Source: an uncultured Prevotellaceae bacterium (GTDB lineage Bacteria > Bacteroidota > Bacteroidia > Bacteroidales > Muribaculaceae). Taken from it: a DNA stretch of 5,107 nucleotides. The notes beneath the pieces were generated by a model, which saw only the letters and a list, made by a program, of their open reading frames with translations, did not search any database and had not been told where the DNA came from. Location: contig CALZFJ010000174.1 in the NCBI GenBank assembly GCA_945645715.1, forward strand, positions 1-5,107, read 5' to 3'. This document shows positions 1 to 5,060 of this stretch, in pieces; position 1 is the first letter of the stretch, and the number at the start of each line of letters is the position of its first letter. The position numbers and the translations under genes are program-made.

Positions 1-445
1 GTACGGGAATAATCACCGAGTCGGCTGCAGTGAGGGCGTTCACGGTGATAAGCCACAATGAGGGGCTGGAGTCGATGAGTATTTTTTCATTTTGGTCGCG
101 TACCTGGTCGAGCAGTCGTGCCATCACGCGCTCACGGTTAGGCTTGTTGATTAGCTCCAGCTCGGCACCCACAAGGTCGATTCGCGAGCCGATAATGTCA
201 AGACCTTTCACACAAGTAGGCACCTGGGTTCCCGAGATTGGATAATCATCGACAAGACACTCATAAATCGACGATGACATCTTCTTGAAATCCACACCAA
301 GCCCCGATGTGGCGTTAGCCTGAGGGTCGGCATCGACGATGAGCACTTTCTTGCCTGAGTGAGCAAGCGAAGCGGCAAGATTTATCGATGTTGTGGTCTT
401 GCCTACGCCGCCTTTCTGGTTTGCAATAGCTATAATTTTACCCAT
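1..445 (-). CDS. parA: ParA/Soj-family chromosome partitioning ATPase, N-terminal part
   Basis: This is a P-loop ATPase of the ParA/Soj/MinD superfamily, which works with ParB and parS sites in chromosome segregation. Translation from the ATG at 445-443 gives 148 codons that run off the left edge, against roughly 250 residues usual for the family. It opens MGKIIAIANQKGGVGKTT, with the deviant Walker A motif KGGVGKTT at residues 11-18. The second signature, LIVDADPQAN, lies at residues 35-44. The Walker B-type segment ILIDSSPSLWLITVNAL lies at about 122-138, followed by TAADSVIIPV. The start is clear because family members begin a few residues before KGGVGKT. One oddity is SSPSLW, where relatives usually have a CxPSLG-like sequence. 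parB is commonly the next gene and would lie beyond the left edge. The family assignment is very secure; a chromosomal rather than plasmid role is inferred from the neighbours. Confidence 0.96.
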   Translation of the reverse strand, partial: MGKIIAIANQKGGVGKTTTSINLAASLAHSGKKVLIVDADPQANATSGLGVDFKKMSSSIYECLVDDYPISGTQVPTCVKGLDIIGSRIDLVGAELELINKPNRERVMARLLDQVRDQNEKILIDSSPSLWLITVNALTAADSVIIPV

Positions 446-476
446 AGAAATACAGATGTTATTATAATTCACAATG

Positions 477-509
477 CAAAGGAATTAATTTTCAGTCACA
501 TATTACAAA
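477..509 (-). promoter_or_regulatory. Candidate Bacteroidetes-type promoter of parA
   Basis: Read on the minus strand, TTTG (509-506) is followed after 21 bases by TTCCTTTG (484-477). This matches the Bacteroidetes pattern TTTG-N19to22-TAnnTTTG except that the second base of the -7 box is T instead of A. It lies 32 bases upstream of the parA start codon, leaving a short A/T-rich leader. The assignment rests on motif and spacing only. Confidence 0.45.
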
Positions 510-516
510 TGTTTTG

Positions 517-563
517 TGTGGAAAATGCGCGAATTGTTGATAAGTCGGCTTTTTTGTTAATAA
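517..563 (-). other. Cluster of three DnaA-box-like 9-mers upstream of parA
   Basis: On the minus strand three 9-mers resemble the DnaA box TTATCCACA. TTATTAACA (563-555) has two mismatches, TTATCAACA (543-535) has one, and TTTTCCACA (525-517) fits the relaxed TTWTNCACA consensus. All share one orientation, and their offsets of 20 and 18 bases are close to two helical turns. The following stretch toward parA (about 445-515) is rich in A and T, as an unwinding element would be. The cluster abuts the long stem-loop at 564-610. Whether it binds DnaA is an inference; it could regulate parA, form part of an origin, or be chance in A/T-rich DNA. Confidence 0.35.
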
Positions 564-610
564 CTCCCGGCGGTCAACCGCCCTATCTCAGGGAAGTTGC
601 TCGCCGGGAG
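564..610. repeat. 47-base imperfect inverted repeat / long stem-loop
   Basis: The stretch is symmetric about position 587. CTCCCGGCG (564-572) pairs with CGCCGGGAG (602-610), CAAC (575-578) pairs with GTTG (596-599), and CCCT (581-584) pairs with AGGG (590-593) around a five-base loop. This gives 17 Watson-Crick pairs interrupted by two 2x2 internal loops. In plus-strand RNA, 573/601 would add a G-U pair. A competing hairpin, GGCGGT/ACCGCC (569-574 with 577-582), overlaps the outer stem. No U-run follows directly on either side, so it is not a classical intrinsic terminator. I recognise no RNA family. It lies between the end of the sigma operon and parA. Confidence 0.6.
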
Positions 611-635
611 CCATCATTTCATCGTGTTGTTTTCA

Positions 636-674
636 TTTTTTATACAAAAGCGGGGTCGGCGTGTGTGAACCCCG
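636..674 (-). terminator. Likely intrinsic terminator of the sigma-factor operon
   Basis: On the minus strand CGGGGT (674-669) and ACCCCG (656-651) form a perfect six-pair G/C stem with a 12-base loop. It is followed by CTTTTGTAT and then an A-run. The hairpin begins 21 bases past the stop codon of the last gene of the operon, which is the right place for a terminator. The loop is long and the T-tract is broken, so strength is uncertain. Confidence 0.45.
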
Positions 675-695
675 GTGTCTTCATAATAGTAAGTG

Positions 696-1208
696 TCATT
701 TCTGTGGCTCGGCGACCGGGCATTGACCACAAGCAGCCTTATTCTTCATGTGCTTGGAGTCTTTGCTGCGCTTCATTCGCTCCTTGTGCACCATGCGCTG
801 CATATCGCCCTCTACCGGGAGGAATTTCACAAGCTGCTGCGGAGTGAGCACCTTGGCAAAGCGGGGAACGTACTTCTTCTGGATTTCAATCACCTTGGCT
901 TTACCGTTGAGGCCTTCGAGCACCTGTGCCTGAGCCTCGTCGATAGTCTTCACTTCTTCTTTCTTTCGGGGGCGTTTGCCGAATTGCTTGCCCATTTCCT
1001 CGAGATATTCCTGATAGAGAGGAATGAACTTCTCGGTTTGCTCGCTTGTGAGAAGTAGCTTTTCCTTCATCGTCTTCACGCGTGCATTAATCATCTGGGC
1101 TTTGCGCTCTTCGGGTGAAAGATTCTGCTTTTTTGTTTTCCCTTGGCCGGCAGCCATCATCGAGATAGCCGAAATTGCTGCAATAGCAAAAATCATCAAT
1201 CGTTTCAT
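696..1208 (-). CDS. Exported Spy/CpxP-like LTxxQ-family protein
   Basis: This 170-residue protein resembles the Spy/CpxP (LTxxQ) family of small, helical, envelope-stress-induced periplasmic proteins, several of which act as chaperones or metal-responsive regulators. It starts with MKRLMIFAIAAISAISMMAA, a signal-peptide-like segment. Helices rich in Lys, Glu and Gln follow, with the two family hallmarks LTSEQ (residues 53-57) and LTPQQ (121-125). The C-terminus carries a short tail with CGQC at 160-163, preceded by His and Met residues. The ATG at 1208 is preferred: an in-frame TTG lies two codons upstream at 1214, but the ATG begins directly with the Lys-Arg of the signal peptide. It is the last gene of the sigma operon, 56 bases after the membrane protein gene, so it is probably a target made together with the regulator. 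Family membership is fairly secure; the exact role is inferred. Confidence 0.85.
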   Translation of the reverse strand: MKRLMIFAIAAISAISMMAAGQGKTKKQNLSPEERKAQMINARVKTMKEKLLLTSEQTEKFIPLYQEYLEEMGKQFGKRPRKKEEVKTIDEAQAQVLEGLNGKAKVIEIQKKYVPRFAKVLTPQQLVKFLPVEGDMQRMVHKERMKRSKDSKHMKNKAACGQCPVAEPQK

Positions 1209-1264
1209 AATCAATCTTGTTTTGTTGTGTTATAAGTTAGTTATTTATTTTTTGGGTTTTCTGA

Positions 1265-1621
1265 TTAATACTCGGGAATATCATCGGTGGAATAGTAGCT
1301 CACATCGGCGAGCTGGTCGTCGCTCATTGAGGCAAGTACGTCGCTGAGCGGAGCACTCTGCTCCACGCTCGTCACGCTGCACAGCACCTTGCCTGAGTCG
1401 GCATCGCCGCTGAGCGTGAGCTTCAGCGTCACGGTAGCTGCGATTGCCAGCACTGCCGCTGCACTTGATGCTGCGAGCCACAGGCGGCGCACATTGTGAC
1501 TCTTGCGCCGTGGAGCCTCGGCAATGGCATTAAGCCTGCACTTCTCCAAGAGGCTATCAACGTACTGGGGAGCCTCGCTATACGGGAGACGTTTCCCCAC
1601 TTTATTCATCAATTCGTCCAT
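1265..1621 (-). CDS. Small single-pass membrane protein, putative anti-sigma factor
   Basis: This 118-residue protein has a charged N-terminal part (residues 1-46, starting MDELMNKVGKRLP). One hydrophobic membrane segment follows at about 47-68, rich in Ala, Val and Leu. The rest is a short acidic tail, about 69-118, ending STDDIPEY. By the positive-inside rule (PRRKSHNVRR lies just before the membrane segment), the N-terminus is cytoplasmic and the tail periplasmic. That layout and its place directly after an ECF sigma gene suggest an anti-sigma factor binding the sigma factor from the membrane. No zinc-type HxxxCxxC anti-sigma motif is present, and the N-terminal part is shorter than a typical anti-sigma domain. 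I do not recognise the family from sequence, so the function rests on context. It starts 46 bases past the sigma stop. Confidence 0.72.
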   Translation of the reverse strand: MDELMNKVGKRLPYSEAPQYVDSLLEKCRLNAIAEAPRRKSHNVRRLWLAASSAAAVLAIAATVTLKLTLSGDADSGKVLCSVTSVEQSAPLSDVLASMSDDQLADVSYYSTDDIPEY

Positions 1622-1648
1622 ATATCACTGTTCTTCTTTTCATTGTTA

Positions 1649-1665
1649 CACTTCGCGTGGAAGTG
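1649..1665 (-). other. Small hairpin between the sigma and anti-sigma genes
   Basis: CACTTC (1649-1654) and GAAGTG (1660-1665) form a perfect six-pair stem with a five-base loop. On the minus-strand transcript it starts two bases after the sigma stop codon (1670-1668) and ends 27 bases before the next start codon. It has no following T-tract, so it is unlikely to be a full terminator. It could tune translation or stability of the downstream genes, or be chance. Confidence 0.35.
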
Positions 1666-1667
1666 GG

Positions 1668-2213
1668 TCATATTGAGTTTTCTTTAACGTATCGCTTTAT
1701 CTTTTCCACTGCGAGGTGGTAATTGGTCTTGAGAGAGCCTACGGTCTTGCCCGTGACCACTGCCATTTCCTCGTAGGGCATCTCATCATAGTAGCGCATA
1801 TTGAACGCCAAGCGTTGCTGAGTAGGAAGCTTTGCGATAGCCTGCTGGAACAGCACCGTGGCACGGTCGGCATCTACATCGGCTGCTGCTGCCACACGCT
1901 CGGCAAGCGTCTCGCCAAGCGCATCGAGCGACTGAAACACGTGGCACTCCCGGCGCAGGTGCTGCAAAGCCTCATTGGTGGCAATACGGAAGAGCCAGGT
2001 GAGCAGCGAGCTTTCGCCACGGTAGCCGTCGATTGAGGTGAGAATCTTAACGGCAGTCTCCTGCATCACGTCCTCGGCATCGTCGTGGCTCACCACGATG
2101 CGGCGAATGTGCCAGTAGAGGCGGTCGCCGTAGGTCTTCAGCAGCGTGCCGAATGCTTCATTGCGATGCTCAGCCTGCTTGAGGCGTGCTATGAGATTCT
2201 TATCGTCGGTCAT
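1668..2213 (-). CDS. ECF-type RNA polymerase sigma factor
   Basis: This 181-residue protein is an extracytoplasmic-function sigma-70 factor, which directs RNA polymerase to a small set of promoters. Region 2 spans about residues 20-90, with DDAEDVMQETAVKIL (44-58) and YRGESSLLTWLFRIATNEAL (64-83), the core-binding and -10-recognition segment. Region 4 spans about 118-177, with LPTQQRLAFNMRYYDEMPYEEMA leading into the helix-turn-helix (VTGKTVGSLKTNYHLAVEKIKRYV). The linker (91-117) is Ala/Asp-rich. Length and order are normal for ECF factors. The ATG at 2213 is the first in frame after a good promoter. It leads an operon with a membrane protein and a Spy-like exported protein, so the sigma factor probably responds to envelope conditions and may autoregulate; those are inferences. 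Confidence 0.95.
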   Translation of the reverse strand: MTDDKNLIARLKQAEHRNEAFGTLLKTYGDRLYWHIRRIVVSHDDAEDVMQETAVKILTSIDGYRGESSLLTWLFRIATNEALQHLRRECHVFQSLDALGETLAERVAAAADVDADRATVLFQQAIAKLPTQQRLAFNMRYYDEMPYEEMAVVTGKTVGSLKTNYHLAVEKIKRYVKENSI

Positions 2214-2251
2214 TGCGTTTGTTTTGTTTTGCTTTCTGTCACTTTGATGCG

Positions 2252-2284
2252 CAAAGATACAAAAAGTAAAATTTCGGGTATCAA
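2252..2284 (-). promoter_or_regulatory. Promoter of the sigma-factor operon
   Basis: On the minus strand TTG (2284-2282) is followed after 22 bases by TATCTTTG (2259-2252), an exact match to the Bacteroidetes -7 box TAnnTTTG. The -7 box ends 38 bases upstream of the sigma start codon. This is the housekeeping pattern, so basal expression would not need the ECF factor itself. Confidence 0.65.
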
Positions 2285-2307
2285 TTTTTTTTCTCGTGAA
2301 TTATATA

Positions 2308-2315
2308 TAAATTTG
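2308..2315 (+). promoter_or_regulatory. Candidate -7 box of the GH25 gene
   Basis: TAAATTTG matches TAnnTTTG exactly and lies 25 bases upstream of the GH25 start codon. The expected -33 region (about 2283-2290) is only a T-run without a clear TTTG. The element sits in a divergent A/T-rich region shared with the sigma operon promoter. Confidence 0.5.
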
Positions 2316-2340
2316 CAATCGTAAATTGGAATGACGTGAA

Positions 2341-3792
2341 ATGATTAGGATTTGCAAATTACATATAGGATTGTTAGCGCGAATTTTACCCTTGCTGCTT
2401 GTGGCAGCACTGGCTATGCCCGTGCAGGCCGCCTCCAAGAAGAGCAGCAAGAAAGCCAAGCAGGAAACCACCAAAACCACCACATCGAAGTCGTCGAAAA
2501 AGAAAAGCTCAAAGAAGAAAGCGACTGCAAAGAATAAGAAGAAACAGTCGGGCAACCGCACCGGGAGCCGACAGCGCGCGGAACGGGCAAAGCAGCAATC
2601 ACGGCGCAAAGCCGAGCAGGTGAAGGTGCAGAGCAGTCGCGAAAGCACCGACTATGACGGAATCGACGTGTCGAGCTACCAGAAGGATATTGATTGGGAC
2701 GCCGTGTGCAACGACAAGAAAATCCGCTTTGTCTATGTAAAAGCCACCGAAGGTGCCACCTACACATCGCCTCACTTCCGCTACAACATTGAAAACGCCC
2801 GAAAGCACGGACTGAAGGTGGGCAGCTACCACTTCTTGCGCACCACTTCGTCGCTACAGTCGCAATTTGAGAATTTCACCCGCGCCGTGAAGCCCGAGGA
2901 GCAAGACCTTGTGCCGCTTATCGACATCGAGCAGCGTGGCAACTGGACTCCAAAGCAGATAGTGGATAGCCTGGAGGTATTTATCAAGATGGTGAGCAAG
3001 CACTACAATTGCCGTCCTATGATTTACACAATGACGTCGTTCTACAACAAATATCTGGCATCACACTTCAAGAAGTATCCGCTTTTTATCGCCCGCTACT
3101 CCGAATCGGCGCCCGAACTTAATGATGGTGCGCACTACACGCTGTGGCAATATACCGACCAGGGCACAGTGAAGGGCATTGACCACGCCGTGGATATGTG
3201 CCGATTTGCTAAGGACAAGCGGATTGCCGACATCTCCCTGCGCCACCGCGCATCGAAGCTAAGCGACTACGACAAGAGCACTCAAGCCATCGATGAGCCT
3301 AAGCCCGAAACTCCATCGAAATTCAAGAATACCGACAATGGCGACACCACACAAATCGACCTCTCCAAACTCTCAAAGAAAGAGCGCAAGGAGCGTGAGA
3401 AACTGATGAAAGAGGAGCAGAAAGCCCGTGAGCGGATTGCCAAGGAACAGAAAAAGCGCGAAGAGCGCGAGCGCAAGAAGCGAGAAAAGGCACTGGAGCG
3501 TGAGCGCAAAGAGCGTACACGAGCCTCGAAAGACTCCATTGAGGCAGCAAAGAAGCACCGCAAAGACTCCATTGAGGCAGCAAAGAAGCACCGCAAAGAC
3601 TCCATTGAGGCAGCAAAGAAGCGCGATAAAGCCATTGCCGACTCACTGAAGCGGGCCGACAACGACGTGCCTAAAGCCGCCAAAGAAAATGCCACCGATT
3701 CGGTAGCTGCCAAACGCACCACGACAACATCTCGCAACAGCCGCGGGAAATCCTACAAAAAGCAGTATTCCACCCGCAGAGACAAAGAATAG
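2341..3792 (+). CDS. Exported GH25 (lysozyme-type muramidase) protein with charged linker and repeat-bearing tail
   Basis: This 483-residue protein contains a glycoside hydrolase family 25 domain, a fold that cleaves the beta-1,4 bond between N-acetylmuramic acid and N-acetylglucosamine in peptidoglycan. Residues 1-30 look like a signal peptide (MIRICK, then a hydrophobic stretch to VQA). A Lys/Ser/Arg-rich, probably disordered linker runs over about 31-104. The GH25 domain covers about 105-292: YDGIDVSSYQ (105-114), FVYVKATEG (130-138), GSYHFLR (161-167), the catalytic PLIDIEQ with D195 and E197, MIYT (227-230), YTLWQYTD (266-273) and GIDHAVDMCRF (279-289). D109, D195 and E197 fit the family's acidic active-site residues. 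From about 341 the protein is a highly charged, likely helical tail with three 11-residue repeats at 397-429, ending in a basic Ser/Thr-rich stretch. The gene is divergent from the sigma operon. Substrate activity is expected from the residues present but not shown. Confidence 0.92.
   Translation: MIRICKLHIGLLARILPLLLVAALAMPVQAASKKSSKKAKQETTKTTTSKSSKKKSSKKKATAKNKKKQSGNRTGSRQRAERAKQQSRRKAEQVKVQSSRESTDYDGIDVSSYQKDIDWDAVCNDKKIRFVYVKATEGATYTSPHFRYNIENARKHGLKVGSYHFLRTTSSLQSQFENFTRAVKPEEQDLVPLIDIEQRGNWTPKQIVDSLEVFIKMVSKHYNCRPMIYTMTSFYNKYLASHFKKYPLFIARYSESAPELNDGAHYTLWQYTDQGTVKGIDHAVDMCRFAKDKRIADISLRHRASKLSDYDKSTQAIDEPKPETPSKFKNTDNGDTTQIDLSKLSKKERKEREKLMKEEQKARERIAKEQKKREERERKKREKALERERKERTRASKDSIEAAKKHRKDSIEAAKKHRKDSIEAAKKRDKAIADSLKRADNDVPKAAKENATDSVAAKRTTTTSRNSRGKSYKKQYSTRRDKE
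3529..3627 (+). repeat. Three in-frame 33-base tandem repeats in the GH25 gene
   Basis: Units at 3529-3561, 3562-3594 and 3595-3627 encode KDSIEAAKKHR, KDSIEAAKKHR and KDSIEAAKKRD. The first two units are identical, and the third matches them over its first 29 bases. Near-perfect identity at the nucleotide level points to recent duplication or continuing homogenisation. The 33-base unit keeps the frame, so copy number could vary without breaking the gene. Eleven-residue periodicity suits a helical, coiled-coil-like rod. Confidence 0.9.
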
Positions 3793-3825
3793 CGGCAGCA
3801 CACCGTGCAGGCACGCTACCGCTAT
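3789..3825. terminator. Possible shared terminator hairpin between convergent genes
   Basis: ATAGCGG (3789-3795) pairs with CCGCTAT (3819-3825), and inside it CGTG (3804-3807) pairs with CACG (3812-3815). The hairpin overlaps the GH25 stop codon and lies in the 78-base gap between two convergent genes, where a two-way terminator would be expected. Neither side has a clear T-tract, so intrinsic termination is uncertain. I see nothing else in this gap. Confidence 0.35.
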
Positions 3826-3870
3826 GGTATCTTCCAGCCGTGAATCTATCACAACTCACGAGCAGGGTTA

Positions 3871-4911
3871 TCACTTCTTCACTTCACGCACAAGATACAC
3901 CTGTGTGGGGAAGTGGTCGCTGTAGCCATTGAGGAAACGACCTGCCGAGTAGGTTCGGAGAGGATAGCCGGCATAGTCGCCCTCGGGGGTCTTCAGAAAG
4001 TCGAAATTCATCACCTCGTGGCGAAGATAAGTGAGGTGAGAGCGGTCGCCGAGGAAGAATTTTGAAATCATAATCTGGTCGAAGAGATTCCACTGTCCGC
4101 GATAGGCAAGCGTGCCTATACCCTTGTCGAGAGTAGCCCACCAGGGATTGTAGAACTGGCGCGGCTCCTTCACATCGTCCATCTTCTTTTTGGCACCCAT
4201 CACCACAGCACAACTCTTGTCCTGGGGGTCATCATTGAGGTCGCCCATCACGATAATGCCCTGGTTGGGGTCATCGGCAAGCAGCGAATCCACAGTCTGC
4301 ATCACACGAGCAGCAGCCGCTTCGCGCAAGTAGCTCGACTGCTCCTGTCCGCCCAGACGCGACGGCCAGTGGTTCACAATCACGCTCACTTTGTCGCCAC
4401 CAAGCAGTCCGGTGACACACATCTGGTCGCGAGTGCGGAACCCGGGATTGTCGGCAATCGAGAGAGTGGCATTAGTGACATTAAGCACGCGGAAAAGGCG
4501 CGGATTATAGAGCAATCCCACATCTACACCGCGGCGGTCGGGCGAGTCGTGGTGAATCACCTGCAAGCGCCACTTCTTGATAAGGTCGTGGCGCACCAAA
4601 TCTTGCAGCACGGTGATATTCTCAATCTCCGACACACCGATTATTGCCGGACCCATAGGCGTAACATCACTGGTGAAGTGGCTTATGGCATAAGCCATAT
4701 TCTGGATTTTCGACCAGTATTTCTGCCCGTTCCACTGGCGAGCGCCCGAAGGAGAAAATTCCTGATCGTATTTGCCATTGTTGTTGATAGTGTCGAAAAG
4801 GTTCTCAAGATTATAGAAGCACACGCCATACACCTGGAATTGCTTCTTCTGCCCGGTGGCTGCCATCGAAATGAGCAGTAGGGCTACCAAAATAGTTGTA
4901 ATTTTCTTCAT
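3871..4911 (-). CDS. Exported endonuclease/exonuclease/phosphatase (EEP) family protein
   Basis: This 346-residue protein belongs to the Mg-dependent EEP superfamily, whose members cleave phosphodiester or phosphomonoester bonds in nucleic acids, lipids or sugar phosphates. Residues 1-21 (MKKITTILVALLLISMAATG plus Q) form a clear signal peptide, so it acts outside the cytoplasm. The family motifs appear in order: FYNLENLFD with N34, IIGVSEIEN with the metal-binding E95, RRGVDVGLLY (126-135), VNHWPSR with H181, MGDLNDDP with D224 and N226, FDQIMIS (277-283) with D278, and the terminal SDHFP with D332 and H333. No key residue appears missing. The C-terminal part (285-330), rich in Tyr and Phe, may shape the substrate site. 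It stands alone and converges on the GH25 gene. An extracellular nuclease or phosphate-scavenging role is plausible, but the substrate cannot be read from the sequence. Confidence 0.93.
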   Translation of the reverse strand: MKKITTILVALLLISMAATGQKKQFQVYGVCFYNLENLFDTINNNGKYDQEFSPSGARQWNGQKYWSKIQNMAYAISHFTSDVTPMGPAIIGVSEIENITVLQDLVRHDLIKKWRLQVIHHDSPDRRGVDVGLLYNPRLFRVLNVTNATLSIADNPGFRTRDQMCVTGLLGGDKVSVIVNHWPSRLGGQEQSSYLREAAAARVMQTVDSLLADDPNQGIIVMGDLNDDPQDKSCAVVMGAKKKMDDVKEPRQFYNPWWATLDKGIGTLAYRGQWNLFDQIMISKFFLGDRSHLTYLRHEVMNFDFLKTPEGDYAGYPLRTYSAGRFLNGYSDHFPTQVYLVREVKK

Positions 4912-4962
4912 AAAAACAAGTCGATAGGCTTAGTTACAGTAAGCGTTATTGAAAGTCAGCCT

Positions 4963-4996
4963 CAAATTTAGCAGTTTTATTCTGATTTTCCACAAA
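4963..4996 (-). promoter_or_regulatory. Promoter of the EEP-family gene
   Basis: On the minus strand TTTG (4996-4993) is followed after 22 bases by TAAATTTG (4970-4963), an exact TAnnTTTG -7 box. The spacing equals that of the sigma operon promoter in this window. The -7 box ends 51 bases before the start codon, giving a leader of roughly 40-50 bases. Confidence 0.65.
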
Positions 4997-5039
4997 AAAT
5001 CTGCAAAAAATCCCCAAGACACGAAAAATCTCAAAAAAA
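4994..5039 (-). promoter_or_regulatory. Phased A-tracts upstream of the EEP promoter
   Basis: Four A-runs on the plus strand occupy 4994-4999, 5005-5010, 5024-5028 and 5033-5039. Their centres are about 11, 18 and 10 bases apart, roughly in step with the DNA helix, which favours intrinsic curvature. They begin at the -33 element and extend upstream, the place of an UP-like element. The rightmost run is also the T-tract inside the reductase remnant, so part of the pattern may be coincidental. Confidence 0.35.
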
Positions 5040-5060
5040 TGATTCCTTGCGCAAGGAACC
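5031..5060 (-). terminator. Possible terminator overlapping the reductase remnant
   Basis: The perfect 16-base palindrome TTCCTTGCGCAAGGAA (5043-5058) is followed on the minus strand by TCA and seven T. Hairpin plus T-run has the form of an intrinsic terminator for transcription entering from the right edge, and would shield the EEP promoter. The palindrome coincides with the codons for S-L-R-K-E of the remnant, so it may simply be a by-product of coding sequence. Confidence 0.45.

Noticed and set aside
581..601. CTGAGA within the minus strand of the stem-loop as part of a TPP riboswitch
   Set aside because: The remaining conserved TPP elements are missing, the element is too short, and no thiamine gene follows.
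359..847. Plus-strand 162-codon frame across the parA start and the gap up to the Spy-like gene
   Set aside because: It overlaps parA and the Spy-like gene antisense, crosses the structured intergenic region, and shows no domain or credible start context.
1206..1214. TTG start at 1214 for the Spy-like protein
   Set aside because: The ATG two codons downstream at 1208 is a better start and begins the Lys-Arg n-region of the signal peptide directly.
1933..1948. CACGTG-centred sequence resembling a parS site
   Set aside because: Only about 10 of 16 positions fit the parS consensus, the flanks are not palindromic, and it lies inside the sigma factor coding sequence.
3529..3627. Short direct repeats as a CRISPR array
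   Set aside because: The 33-base units are contiguous without spacers and encode an in-frame peptide repeat.
3282..3737. Long minus-strand open frame opposite the GH25 tail, and other antisense frames over the EEP and sigma genes
   Set aside because: They are mirror frames of strongly supported genes, with repetitive or low-complexity translations and no family motif.
5043..5058. Perfect 16-base palindrome as a repressor operator
   Set aside because: It coincides with the codons of a recognised FMN reductase motif and is followed by a T-run, so coding remnant or terminator explains it better.
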